DNA of 50,157 nt from Bifidobacterium apri (GTDB taxonomy: Bacteria; Actinomycetota; Actinomycetes; Actinomycetales; Bifidobacteriaceae), in NCBI RefSeq assembly GCF_009299485.1, contig NZ_WBSO01000014.1, forward strand, positions 1-50,157. The letters are read 5' to 3'. Below, piece by piece: positions 8,507 through 20,727 of the stretch. The notes beneath the pieces were generated by a model. That model was not told where the DNA came from. It ran no database searches and saw only the letters and a program-made list of their open reading frames with translations. The position numbers and the translations under genes were made by a program. Positions within the stretch are counted from its first letter, which is position 1. Each line of letters begins with the position of its first letter.

Positions 8507-9277
8507 ATGATTGAGACAGCACAGGCTTTCGGCGTTGACATCGGCGGCTCCGGCATCAAGGCGGCTCCCGTCAATCTGGAGAAGGGTGAGTTCGCAGAAC
8601 CGCGTCTGAAGATTCTGACCCCGGAGAAGTCCACTCCGCAAGCTGTTGCGGATATTGTGCGCCAGCAGCTCGAGCATTTTGAGGTTCCTGAGGATGCCCC
8701 GGTCGGCATTGCGTTCCCGGCGCCGATCAAGCCCGGCAAGCCGCTTGATTTCATGGCGAACCTCGACCAGTCGTGGATCGGCGTGGACGTCACCGAGGAG
8801 TTCTCCAAGGCGTGCGGTCGTCCGGTCGTTGTCGTCAACGATGCGGATGCGGCGGGTATCGCCGAGCAGCAGTTCGGCGCCGCCAAGGGCCAGGACGGTT
8901 TGGTGATTGCGACCACGCTCGGCACGGGCATCGGCACCGCGCTCATCTATGACGGCGTGCTCATCCCGAACACTGAGCTGGGGCACATCGAATTGCAAAA
9001 CGGCAAGGGCGACGCGGAGAAGTACGCCGCCTCTTCGGTGCGCGACCAACTCGATATGAGCTACAAGAAGTGGGCGAAGCGCCTGACCAAGTACTACGGC
9101 CTCATGGAGAAGTACTTCAACCCTGATCTGTTCGTCGTCGGTGGCGGCGTCAGCCGTGTGAGCGACAAGTTCCTGCCGTATATCGACATCAAGACGCCGA
9201 TCGTCCCGGCGAAGCTGCGTAACGAGGCCGGCATCATCGGTGCCGCCTACTATGCGAGCACGAAGACCGCCAAGTAG
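8507..9277 (+). CDS. ppgK: Polyphosphate glucokinase (ROK family)
   Basis: A 256-aa enzyme that phosphorylates glucose with polyphosphate and/or ATP. The phosphate-1 motif G-V-D-I-G-G-S-G-I-K begins near residue 9 and is the PPGK variant of the ROK signature. V-V-N-D-A-D-A-A-G supplies the catalytic Asp, and T-L-G-T-G-I-G-T is the phosphate-2 loop. E-L-G-H-I-E replaces the CxCGxxGC zinc motif of other ROK kinases, as usual in PPGK. Length is normal. AGGAAGG (8494-8500) is seven bases before the ATG, and a TACAAT at 8455-8460 is a candidate -10. A terminator follows, so it is probably monocistronic. Confidence 0.93.
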   Translation: MIETAQAFGVDIGGSGIKAAPVNLEKGEFAEPRLKILTPEKSTPQAVADIVRQQLEHFEVPEDAPVGIAFPAPIKPGKPLDFMANLDQSWIGVDVTEEFSKACGRPVVVVNDADAAGIAEQQFGAAKGQDGLVIATTLGTGIGTALIYDGVLIPNTELGHIELQNGKGDAEKYAASSVRDQLDMSYKKWAKRLTKYYGLMEKYFNPDLFVVGGGVSRVSDKFLPYIDIKTPIVPAKLRNEAGIIGAAYYASTKTAK

Positions 9278-9330
9278 CGGATCGGAAGGCAACTGACCAC
9301 ATCCGGAAGCGAATTGCCGGATGCTGGACA

Positions 9331-9383
9331 TGCGGTGTGGCCCGTCCCGGTGGTTCGGGGCGGGCCACACCGCATTTTGCGTT
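9331..9383 (+). terminator. Rho-independent terminator after ppgK
   Basis: A long GC-rich stem pairs 9331-9348 with about 9356-9374 (arms TGCGGTGTGGCCCG and CGGGCCACACCGCA) and is followed by TTTTGCGTTT. Confidence 0.85.
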
Positions 9384-9603
9384 TATCTCGGATCCCGATA
9401 GGGGAAGGGCAGGCCGATCTTCTCTTGCTGCGTTGTTGTGGCTGTGATGCACCTGATATGTCGGCAAGCCGGTGAAACGGGGGTATGTGACGGCAGTGCC
9501 GTTCGGTGGTATGCGGTGGCATGCGCAACGCGGCAGAAGGGAAAAAGAGAAGCGTCTGAACCAAAGTCAGACGTCGTTCCGCCGCCACGGCTAGGATGGG
9601 GGC

Positions 9604-10797
9604 GTGCGTTTTTCATCACGAGTAGACATCAGCGCCCCGAATGCCATCGCCCGGGCGGAGCAAACCGCCAAAGAGGACGGTATTGCGCTTGACAAGCTGA
9701 ACGATTCGAATCCGACCAAATTCGAGCTCGCTCCGCGATCCCTGCCGACCGAATACGCGGCACAACCCCGCGGGCAATACGAAGCCCGACAGCAGCTTGC
9801 CGATTTCCTGGCGGAACGCCGCGGCAGGGAATCCACACGCCCCGACGCCCAGCCGGTCGATCCGGACCGCTTGTATCTGCTCAGCTCAACCTCTCAGGCG
9901 TATTCATGGCTGATGAAGCTCTTGTGCGATGCAGACGACGTGGTACTTGCCCCCAAACCCGGATACCCGCTGATCGAATCCATCGCGGCGCTGGAATGCG
10001 TGCACGTCATCACTTACCAACAGCGCTTTGACGGGTCGTGGATCATCGACACGGCGCAACTCGAATCCTTGCTCAACGGTCCGCAAGGCGGGAAGATCCG
10101 TGCATTAGTGCTCATCAATCCGAACAATCCGACCGGTTCATACGTCAAACCAGAAGAACGCAAGACGATTGTGCGCCTGTGCGCAGAGCATGGGGTGGCC
10201 ATCATCGCCGACGAAGTGTTCTATGATTTTCCGGTCGAACCCTTCCCCGGCAACGCGCGTCTGGCGGGGGAGCCGGGCGTGTTGACCTTCGCGCTGGACG
10301 GGCTGTCAAAAACGCTTGCCGCGCCGCACGCGAAAGTCGGCTGGATCGAAGTGTCCGGTCCCGGCCATGATGTTGAGGAGGCATTGAAGCGACTGGATGT
10401 GATCGCTGACGACTACCTGCCGATGAGCGATATCATCGCCGGGCGCCTGCCTGAGTTTCTCGCCGAAGCCGCACAGCAGACCGCTCGGGTCCGCGACCGT
10501 GTCACCGCGAACGCCGCGATGTTGCGTCGCATGCTCGCGGATGACCCCCACGGGTTGGTGTCGATGCTGCGCATGGAAGGCGGCTGGAACGCGTTGGTGC
10601 GCATCCCCTCGGTGCTTGATGAGAACGAAGTCGTCTTGCGGATGATCCGCGATCATCGGCTGACCGGTCAGCCCGGTTACTTCTTCGATATGACTTCCAA
10701 CGGGTATCTTGCGGTGTCGCTGTTGCCACAACCGGATCGTTTCGCGCACAACATCGCCGCGATGCTGGACACGGTGGCGGCCATGCTCAACGAATAA
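9604..10797 (+). CDS. PLP-dependent aminotransferase, class I/II
   Basis: A 397-aa fold-type I aminotransferase. It shows the N-P-N-N-P-T-G loop, the D-E-V-F-Y-D PLP-ring motif, and D-G-L-S-K-T with the Schiff-base lysine at K236. The C-terminal half keeps the small domain with the conserved G-G-W-N and a substrate Arg in V-R-I-P. The start is a GTG at 9604 preceded by AGGATGGGGG. The family includes alanine, aspartate and aromatic aminotransferases and methionine-related lyases; the substrate cannot be decided here. It is probably a single transcription unit. Confidence 0.88.
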   Translation: MRFSSRVDISAPNAIARAEQTAKEDGIALDKLNDSNPTKFELAPRSLPTEYAAQPRGQYEARQQLADFLAERRGRESTRPDAQPVDPDRLYLLSSTSQAYSWLMKLLCDADDVVLAPKPGYPLIESIAALECVHVITYQQRFDGSWIIDTAQLESLLNGPQGGKIRALVLINPNNPTGSYVKPEERKTIVRLCAEHGVAIIADEVFYDFPVEPFPGNARLAGEPGVLTFALDGLSKTLAAPHAKVGWIEVSGPGHDVEEALKRLDVIADDYLPMSDIIAGRLPEFLAEAAQQTARVRDRVTANAAMLRRMLADDPHGLVSMLRMEGGWNALVRIPSVLDENEVVLRMIRDHRLTGQPGYFFDMTSNGYLAVSLLPQPDRFAHNIAAMLDTVAAMLNE

Positions 10798-10906
10798 CCG
10801 AATGTGCCAGTCGTATCCCGCGCTGCCAGGGCATGCGACAACATCAGCAGCACACCCACGTACACCGCGATTCAGGCGGCACATGCTGCATCGAACGAGC
10901 AGGCGC

Positions 10907-11707
10907 CTATACGCGTTCCCGCATGCTGCGGATCATATCGGCATAGGCCGCGACCGCGTCTCGGGCAGACCCATCGAACACGATACTGCCATCTCTGAGC
11001 AGCAGTGTCCGGTCGATCGCATACTCCGGGCGGGTGATCATATCCGTATCATGCGTGGCGGACACGACTTGACGGTCAAGCGCGAACAAGGCGCGCGCCA
11101 CATGGGCGGTACCGATTTCGTCAAGCCCTTTCGTCGGCTCGTCAGCCACCAGAACCGACGGGTCGAGACATAGGGCCGCCGCGATGGCTAGCAGGTGACG
11201 ATGCTCGCTGTCGAGCGCGTCCGCCGGCCGGTCACGCCATGCGGACAGATCAAGCTGTGCCAGCAGTGTGCCGATACGCGCCTGACGCTCGCTGTCAGCC
11301 ACGTGCCTGGCTTGCATATGGGTGTCAAGTGCTTTCGTAATGCTGGCGCTGCGATAAAAACTGTTCGGGATTTCCTCCCGTCGCACGCAGCCGACAAGCC
11401 GATTGATGCTTTTGCGATCCTTGCGGGAGCCCGGTTGCAGGGTCTTGTCGCCGGCGGTGATGGTGACGGAGCCGGATGTGGGGGATAGCGACCCGTCCAA
11501 CAGCTTCAGCAGCGTGGTTTTCCCCGATCCGTTCAAACCGATGACCGCGGTGCGTCGCGTGTCGAGCGTGAGGGTCGTGTCCCGCAACCCTGTGTGGCCG
11601 TCCTCGTACGTGTACGCGGCGTGTGCCAGCGTGAAGGTCACATGGTCCGGGCGAGGGCTGTCAACCCTGCGCGAGAACAATCCTGAGAACATACCCATAG
11701 CAGTCAT
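10907..11707 (-). CDS. ECF/CbiO-type ABC ATPase with a degenerate signature motif
   Basis: A 266-aa ATPase resembling CbiO/BioM-type coupling-factor ATPases. It has Walker A G-L-N-G-S-G-K-T, Walker B V-L-V-A-D-E-P-T and the H-loop S-A-T-H-D. Where LSGGQ is expected the sequence reads A-L-D-S-E-H-R-H-L-L-A, so the C-loop that completes the ATP sandwich is changed. The start at 11707 overlaps the upstream stop as ATGA, indicating translational coupling to the large membrane protein; a longer frame to 11794 lies inside that gene. No S or T component is adjacent. It may pair with another ATPase or regulate its membrane partner. Confidence 0.83.
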   Translation of the reverse strand: MTAMGMFSGLFSRRVDSPRPDHVTFTLAHAAYTYEDGHTGLRDTTLTLDTRRTAVIGLNGSGKTTLLKLLDGSLSPTSGSVTITAGDKTLQPGSRKDRKSINRLVGCVRREEIPNSFYRSASITKALDTHMQARHVADSERQARIGTLLAQLDLSAWRDRPADALDSEHRHLLAIAAALCLDPSVLVADEPTKGLDEIGTAHVARALFALDRQVVSATHDTDMITRPEYAIDRTLLLRDGSIVFDGSARDAVAAYADMIRSMRERV

Positions 11708-13950
11708 TCTAGCAGTGCGAACCAAGCTTGGATTCGCACGAACATGTCCGGCGCAGAACGTTGCAACGAGTCGTCCCTGCCCGTGACGAAGCACGAGGCG
11801 AGAAGGAAGAGGATGCTTGCCAGCAGGAGCAGCATGATGATCAGGCGTCGGCAGTCCAGTGCGAAAGCCCGCCAGCCTCCAGTCGCGCGCACGACAGACG
11901 ACGCGCTGGGGCAGACGGAATCATGCGCTTTTTCGCCGCCAGTGCCGTCGCTGCGGGCGGTGTCATCGGTCGGATGGAGAAACTCGCCAAGCACCCATAA
12001 CAGTCCGGGCAGGCTGGCGAGCGTGATCAGCCATCCGAAATCGCAGATATACCGCCATCCCAAGCCGCCCTTGAACGCGTCCACCAGCATAATCGCCATA
12101 CCGAGCATCAACATGCAAGACAAGAGAGCGCCGAATCGTTCACGACGATGCCGGCGCAACACAGGTATCAGGAACGCCAGCAACGCCATCGGACACATGG
12201 CGAACAACCCGGCCACCATCGGTTCCGCAAAGCCCCACTGCGGCAGAGGCGCCGGATTGATCGCCACGAACGGGAAGGTCGATTGCATCCGCGGCGGCAG
12301 CAGCAGATAATACCCGATGATCCATGGGATATTGGCGAAGGGTTCGCTGTACGACGTCATGTCGTTGACCGTGATCTGATACGAATTCCCGAAATCGAAC
12401 AATGAGTCGAAACGCAGCAGGTTGTAAGTGAACACCGGTATCACGACCGCCATCGCGGGCAATATCACCGCCGCGGGGCCGGCCCATAGCGAGCGGGTCA
12501 CCTTGCCCGTCCTCACCAATCGTGCCATCTGCCTGATCTGCCGCCAGAAGAGGGGGAAGATCAGCAATGCGGTCAACGCGAAGGTCGGACGGCACCCAGC
12601 GTTCGCCGCGATGCAAGCGGCACCCCAAGCCAGACGAGGCAACGACAATCCCGGCGCATCGCCCGCATGCCACAAGCGCCGGGAACCTTCCGGACGTTCC
12701 GCACCCGTCCACAACCATAATCCAAGCGAGGTGAACATCAGCGAGGCGGCGATCGGGACGGAATAGAAGTTCGTGCGAAGCCACAGATAACCGACATTCG
12801 ACCCCAGCAGCAGCGTCACCAAGGCCATGCTCATGCCGGCGACCGAACAGTCGGGGGCCACACGTCGCAGCATCCTGATGGTCAGCAACGAGCCGAACAA
12901 CACGAATCCGAACAGGAAGAGCACCACCGCGCTCGCCGACGGCAGCATCGCCGGTATACCCGGAACCACATGGGACAACGCCTGATACGGAACGAACAAG
13001 ACAATCGCCGGAATCACGCCGAAATACGAATACCAGTGCCCGTGGTAGAACGCATAATCCCAATAGATCGGGCATGTCCCCGCATCCAGCAGCCGCTCCC
13101 GCAAGGCCGGATCATACGGATTCGCGCTGTTCGCGAACGCCGACGACACCGGCAGATCAAGCCACACCCTGCCATGAAGCAGCGCATCGGCGATATGGCC
13201 ATACTGGTCGAAATCGTAGGTGTACCCGTTCATGGCTTGGAACACCAGCGGTTTGCCAAGCGTGGCGATCACCGCCGCGCCGGTCAGGGACGCCACGCCG
13301 ACGACCGCCATCAGTGTGAAGAACGCCAACCGTTGGGCAACACTGCCCGGATCGGCGCGAATACGCCACAACCGTGAGCGGGGACGCCAGCACGCAATCA
13401 GGATGGCGATGACGGCCATCACCGTCACACGCAGCCAATCAATCTGGAATGCGACACGTACATTGGGGCGAACCGCGAAAATCGGGACTTGTGTGCCGGT
13501 CGGGGCTTGGATCCACAGTTTCACCATGTGCTGAGCATCGGTGTGCAAATACAGTGAACGCGGCTGGGACACGTCGATCAGCGTGGACGACCCGGCCCGG
13601 CCGTCCGAATCGAGGCGGACGTGCACCGCGGACACGAGATGCGAACGCGTAGCGCCGGTAACTTGCGACAAGTCAATGCGCACATACTGCGAGCTGCCAT
13701 CCACAGGTACAGACAGAAACGCCTTTGTCTGATCGGTCACTTCCAACGTGCCGGAAGCCTCGCGCGTCAAGCCGGACCCCATCGTGTTCAGCGTGGCGGG
13801 TGAATCGGTGCTCGCCGCCACACTCGTCCAATACGGCAGGTTGAACACGACGCATTCGAGCACGACGATGACGAGCACGGACAACAAGGCGAACCGCACT
13901 GCCGAGTGGCATCGGCTGCGGCGGGCAAGACGTTCGTGGAGAGACAACAC
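11704..13950 (-). CDS. Large multi-pass membrane protein, GT-C glycosyltransferase-like
   Basis: A 748-aa protein with an N-terminal signal-anchor (about 20-40), an extracytoplasmic beta-type domain (about 45-165), and then at least ten membrane helices. The loop after the third helix contains D-F-D-Q-Y-G-H-I-A-D-A-L-L-H-G-R-V and D-Y-A-F-Y-H-G-H-W-Y-S-Y-F-G. This placement of acidic and aromatic residues is typical of GT-C (GT39/GT83-like) enzymes that use polyprenyl-phosphate sugars. Transfer of a sugar to an envelope acceptor is therefore plausible but inferred. The start is GTG at 13950 with only a weak RBS. It is coupled to the downstream ABC ATPase by a 4-bp overlap. Confidence 0.78.
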   Translation of the reverse strand: MLSLHERLARRSRCHSAVRFALLSVLVIVVLECVVFNLPYWTSVAASTDSPATLNTMGSGLTREASGTLEVTDQTKAFLSVPVDGSSQYVRIDLSQVTGATRSHLVSAVHVRLDSDGRAGSSTLIDVSQPRSLYLHTDAQHMVKLWIQAPTGTQVPIFAVRPNVRVAFQIDWLRVTVMAVIAILIACWRPRSRLWRIRADPGSVAQRLAFFTLMAVVGVASLTGAAVIATLGKPLVFQAMNGYTYDFDQYGHIADALLHGRVWLDLPVSSAFANSANPYDPALRERLLDAGTCPIYWDYAFYHGHWYSYFGVIPAIVLFVPYQALSHVVPGIPAMLPSASAVVLFLFGFVLFGSLLTIRMLRRVAPDCSVAGMSMALVTLLLGSNVGYLWLRTNFYSVPIAASLMFTSLGLWLWTGAERPEGSRRLWHAGDAPGLSLPRLAWGAACIAANAGCRPTFALTALLIFPLFWRQIRQMARLVRTGKVTRSLWAGPAAVILPAMAVVIPVFTYNLLRFDSLFDFGNSYQITVNDMTSYSEPFANIPWIIGYYLLLPPRMQSTFPFVAINPAPLPQWGFAEPMVAGLFAMCPMALLAFLIPVLRRHRRERFGALLSCMLMLGMAIMLVDAFKGGLGWRYICDFGWLITLASLPGLLWVLGEFLHPTDDTARSDGTGGEKAHDSVCPSASSVVRATGGWRAFALDCRRLIIMLLLLASILFLLASCFVTGRDDSLQRSAPDMFVRIQAWFALLE

Positions 13951-14010
13951 GGTTTTATTCTAAGAGCAAGACCACCCCGCCATGTCTGCGCGGATTGGGA
14001 CAATCACCGT

Positions 14011-17000
14011 ATGACACGATTCAGGAAGCACACGGACGCACGCGGCAGGCAGCTGAAACCATCGATGTTCGCCAAGCTGAAAGAATCGATCCGCCATTCA
14101 GCGTCGGGGCGTTCGAATGGCAACGGACATGCCACGTCCACGCATGCCAACCCCTTCGGCCAGGCGCTGGCGAACCCGGATGATGTCGTCAATGAACTGA
14201 GCCGTCGCGCCATCAAACTCACGCCGATCATCAAACGCCGGACGTATGACGGCCTGACAGGCGTGCCTGACGGCTTGCGGCTCGGCTGGGCGCAACTGCC
14301 GCAGACGCACGGACGGGCGTTCTCTCTGGGGATGTTCGTCGGGGATGATCGTTTCGCCCAGATCGCGCTCGCCGATGACCGCGGCCGCGTGTTCTCCGGA
14401 ACGAACCCGAATATGGACATCCAAGGCGCTGAAATCCGGTTCATGTTCAGCAAAGACGGGGCATCACGGTTACCCGACGACACCCGTTTGGGAACAGGGA
14501 CGTCAGCGGGGGCGTCCGCGGCGAAGCGCGCTGGCGATCTTCTGCGTGCAGTGGTCGGCGGCAATCAGGACGACGAATCCGCAATCGATGTGCTGCAAGG
14601 CAGCATCGTCGGACGAGGACAAGACGGCAGAATGATGTGGCTCGCCTCGTGGATCAAACGCAACAACCGCTACACGCTTGAACAATTGCGCACACAGCTC
14701 GATGCCAGCATGCGGTGCGACCTGGAGTACCGCGACGCCATCGCGATCGCCTTCTTCACCGCGTATCTGCTGCCCCAGATGAGCGGCCTGCTCATCGGTT
14801 TCGGATCGGGCAATATTTTCCGCAGACTCAACCGTGAAGCCCCGATGGGCGCTATCCGACGCAGTGTCCGCGACACGCTGGAAGCGCGGGCGCATGGCAT
14901 GCGCGCTTCCGGACTCGAAGACTACTTCTCCGACATCATGCGGGAAGCAGGTGCGCTGCAACCGGTCGCTGGGCTGGAAGCCGTGCATGGTGCCGAGCCG
15001 TTGCACTTGTTTACTTCGAGCTTCTCGGGAAGCTATTTCTTCAGCTGGGATTCTTCGCTCGAATTTTCCCCTGCGCTCGCATCTTTGGCGATTGAAGGCG
15101 GACTCAACCGGTTCGCCGCCGTCAGCGCGGTGTTGGAACGCAACGCGAGAGTAGGCCAGCAGCCGATCGAAGACACGGTCACTCGTGCCCAGGCGGCACA
15201 GCTCGATATGGCGTTGCTGCGCGATCCTGCGCTGATCGCCCTGCGCAGTGATGACAGCACGCCACTCGATCCGTTGCATGATGACGGCATCGCCCCGCTG
15301 CGCACGATGATGCGGATCGCGCGGGAGGCCGCCGAGCAGACCGCTCATGATTTTCCTGATCCGACAGGTCGTGCCGCAACAGGCACCAAGGATGCTGCGG
15401 GGTCCGAGTGGGTATATCGGCAGACCTTGTCGCTGCTGCTGCGCAGCATGCGCCTGCCCTTCCGATTCGATGTCGATTTCCGCACGAACCTGCATGACGG
15501 CAACGTGGCGATCACCTTCACCACGGCGGGAACCGCGATGATGCCGAAGAGCCGGTACAGCGAACGCCGGCACGACTGGGTGAAACTCGAGGAGCATGAG
15601 CGTGCCGCGATGAGTGCGGCATACAATCTGCGCGTCGGCCTGATGATGGCGAGTATGGCGTTCGCAGTGGATACGCGGGTCAAACAGGTGTCCGTGACCA
15701 TCGATTCCATCGGTCTTGAAGAAGCCGTTGCCGAGCAGGACAGCGCCATCGCCAAGCTCATGGGTGAGGCGCTGAAAGCGTTCGAGCGCATGCGCACCCA
15801 GGAGCCAGGAGCGGTGATGGGCGGTAAATCAGCTCCGAAGGACGGCGATGTACATGGCGACCCGTCACTGGCGCCACCCCAGCGTGGGGATGCATCGCGT
15901 GAGGCTGCCGACCGACGCGCGGGGGAGGGGCATATCCCTGCCGATGGCGCCCAGGCATCGGCAGGATTCGAGCGAGATGCCGGCGAGAGCGGGTCGGAAG
16001 ATGCCTCGAAATCCGCGGAAGACCAAGCATTCGAAGATCTTATGCATGGCGCCGACATCGACGAAGCGGTGTTCAGTGTTCCGCAGGACAATGCCGATTA
16101 TGACGGTTCCGGAGCTGAATCCTTCACCATCTCCGATTCGGATTCGACGCCGGGCGCCTCCAACGGGGGCGATCACCCCGACGGCCACGGAGCCGATCCG
16201 TTGGAGGCGTTGCGCAGCAATCCGACGGTACGGCATATGGTCGCCGTCACATTCAGCCGCGATGCGTTGCTGAGCTACGTGCACGATCATGGGCTCAATG
16301 ACCCTGTGACCACCTACCGGATGTTCGATGCGGTCATGTCGGTCGATGCCCAAGGTGCGCTCGAACCGGTGGACACCGATCTTGACTTGCGTGACGCCAA
16401 GTTCAGCCCGCTCGCTTCGCAGCAGGAACCGGAGTTTTCGGAAGCCCAGTTCGGCCCGCACACCAGCCGGGTTCTCGGATGCGCGGATGCGACCGGACTG
16501 TCCATTCAGCGTGTCGATCTGCTGCAACGCGCTGTGACCGACTTCCATCATCTCGCCTCGGATGACAGCATGCCGTCGGTTGCCAAAGCGCAGCATGCGA
16601 TGCGGATCGTCGACCATATCGGAGACCCGGAATTGTCCCAGTTGGCTCCGCAGGTTGGAGCCGCGTTGATCGACGGCAGGGATACGCCTGATTTCGATTT
16701 CACCCTCGCCAAACGATTGGATGCCGAACGTGTCAAGGCGCGTGACCTGCTGTTCTCCGGACAGCCCGAACAGGCGATTGAAGTCCAGGAAGCCGCGGTC
16801 GCCCGGGTTGACGCCCTGTTCGCGAAATCCCAAGGAGTGCCCCGGTATTTCAACTCCTATGCGGAGCGCGTAGTGTACAACCGGCTGTTCGCCACAGCGG
16901 GGGAGCGCACGGTTCTGATTCCTGACGGCTTGTTCTATGCGCATATGGAGCTTGCGGACATTCTCGCACAAGTCAAAGGAGCCAAGGCGTCCCTGCGGCA

Positions 17001-17541
17001 TCTCAACGCGATGGTCTCCTATGCGCCTGCCTACCCGCTGTCGCATATGCGTTTGGCGGTGCAGCTCGCCAGGGATGAAGACTGGGATTCTGCGCGAGCC
17101 GCATGCCTGAACGCGTTGCGTGTCGCCCTCGACCGTGCGGATGCGGCTTTCGCATACTACCGGTTCGCGTACGCCGAATGGATGCGGGATCGATTCGACA
17201 CCGCCGCCGCGGCATATCTCATGGCCGCCCATATCGCCCCCGGCCAGCTGTCCACGCTGCCGGCCGAACTCGATGAGCTGATGGAGCGGGCGCGTTCGCA
17301 GTGCATCCCCGTGCCGCATGATGTGGTTGATGCGGCGACGGTGTTGACTGAGCATGATCTGCCGGTGTGGCCGCACACCGAAGTCGAGCCGATTGTGCGG
17401 CAGGCCGCGCGGGTGTGCGTCGACAACGGCATGTTCGTTCCCGCCCGTACGCTGTCCATCGCCGCCGCACGGCTCAATGACGGTCAAAGCGACGGGATTG
17501 ACATGGTCCAGGCGCAGTTCCTCAGGTCGCTTGACGCGTGA
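14011..17541 (+). CDS. 1176-aa cytosolic protein with C-terminal TPR-like repeats, unknown function
   Basis: No signal peptide or membrane helix is visible. The N-terminal part (about 1-590) is globular with alpha/beta character. A long Asp/Glu/Ser/Gly-rich segment (about 600-740) looks disordered. The C-terminal part (about 870-1170) has helical pairs spaced like tetratricopeptide repeats, for example around A-H-M-E-L-A-D-I-L and S-L-R-H-L-N-A-M-V. I do not recognise a catalytic motif. The start at 14011 is the first ATG after the divergent gene; a frame open to 13906 overlaps that gene. It lies upstream of ligA with about 185 bp between, so cotranscription is uncertain. Confidence 0.75.
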   Translation: MTRFRKHTDARGRQLKPSMFAKLKESIRHSASGRSNGNGHATSTHANPFGQALANPDDVVNELSRRAIKLTPIIKRRTYDGLTGVPDGLRLGWAQLPQTHGRAFSLGMFVGDDRFAQIALADDRGRVFSGTNPNMDIQGAEIRFMFSKDGASRLPDDTRLGTGTSAGASAAKRAGDLLRAVVGGNQDDESAIDVLQGSIVGRGQDGRMMWLASWIKRNNRYTLEQLRTQLDASMRCDLEYRDAIAIAFFTAYLLPQMSGLLIGFGSGNIFRRLNREAPMGAIRRSVRDTLEARAHGMRASGLEDYFSDIMREAGALQPVAGLEAVHGAEPLHLFTSSFSGSYFFSWDSSLEFSPALASLAIEGGLNRFAAVSAVLERNARVGQQPIEDTVTRAQAAQLDMALLRDPALIALRSDDSTPLDPLHDDGIAPLRTMMRIAREAAEQTAHDFPDPTGRAATGTKDAAGSEWVYRQTLSLLLRSMRLPFRFDVDFRTNLHDGNVAITFTTAGTAMMPKSRYSERRHDWVKLEEHERAAMSAAYNLRVGLMMASMAFAVDTRVKQVSVTIDSIGLEEAVAEQDSAIAKLMGEALKAFERMRTQEPGAVMGGKSAPKDGDVHGDPSLAPPQRGDASREAADRRAGEGHIPADGAQASAGFERDAGESGSEDASKSAEDQAFEDLMHGADIDEAVFSVPQDNADYDGSGAESFTISDSDSTPGASNGGDHPDGHGADPLEALRSNPTVRHMVAVTFSRDALLSYVHDHGLNDPVTTYRMFDAVMSVDAQGALEPVDTDLDLRDAKFSPLASQQEPEFSEAQFGPHTSRVLGCADATGLSIQRVDLLQRAVTDFHHLASDDSMPSVAKAQHAMRIVDHIGDPELSQLAPQVGAALIDGRDTPDFDFTLAKRLDAERVKARDLLFSGQPEQAIEVQEAAVARVDALFAKSQGVPRYFNSYAERVVYNRLFATAGERTVLIPDGLFYAHMELADILAQVKGAKASLRHLNAMVSYAPAYPLSHMRLAVQLARDEDWDSARAACLNALRVALDRADAAFAYYRFAYAEWMRDRFDTAAAAYLMAAHIAPGQLSTLPAELDELMERARSQCIPVPHDVVDAATVLTEHDLPVWPHTEVEPIVRQAARVCVDNGMFVPARTLSIAAARLNDGQSDGIDMVQAQFLRSLDA

Positions 17542-17726
17542 ATCGGTGAGCTGACCGCCGGTGGCGAGTCGGCGGGCACACTGGCGGCGAGTTGCGACCG
17601 GTGACCGTACCGCCGGTTCGTGCCGTGCCTGCCGACGCCGGCGCACTGGACAGCGCACCCACTGTGGGCGGTTTCTACTATTATCGGGTAAGGAAGCGGG
17701 CATTCCTGCCCACGGGTAGACGATGA

Positions 17727-20552
<2,826 letters not shown>

Positions 20553-20563
20553 CCTCTCCGAAC

Positions 20564-20603
20564 CTTCTACCGACGCTGAGACCGCCGTCAGCGTCGGTAG
20601 AAG
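20564..20603. terminator. Hairpin between convergent ligA and mrp
   Basis: A perfect 16-bp inverted repeat (20564-20579 with 20588-20603) closes an 8-nt loop 11 bp after the ligA stop. A T-run is lacking, so termination is inferred from position and stem strength. Confidence 0.6.
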
Positions 20604-20727
20604 CAGCAGTTGCACAAACTGGTTACGCTGGGAGGGCTGTTTGCGTAGACGGTTTGGGAAGGGGCGGCGTTGGGGATTGGGGTGGCGTTGCTTATCCGGG
20701 TTGCTTACCCGCCTTGTTTGGTGCTGT

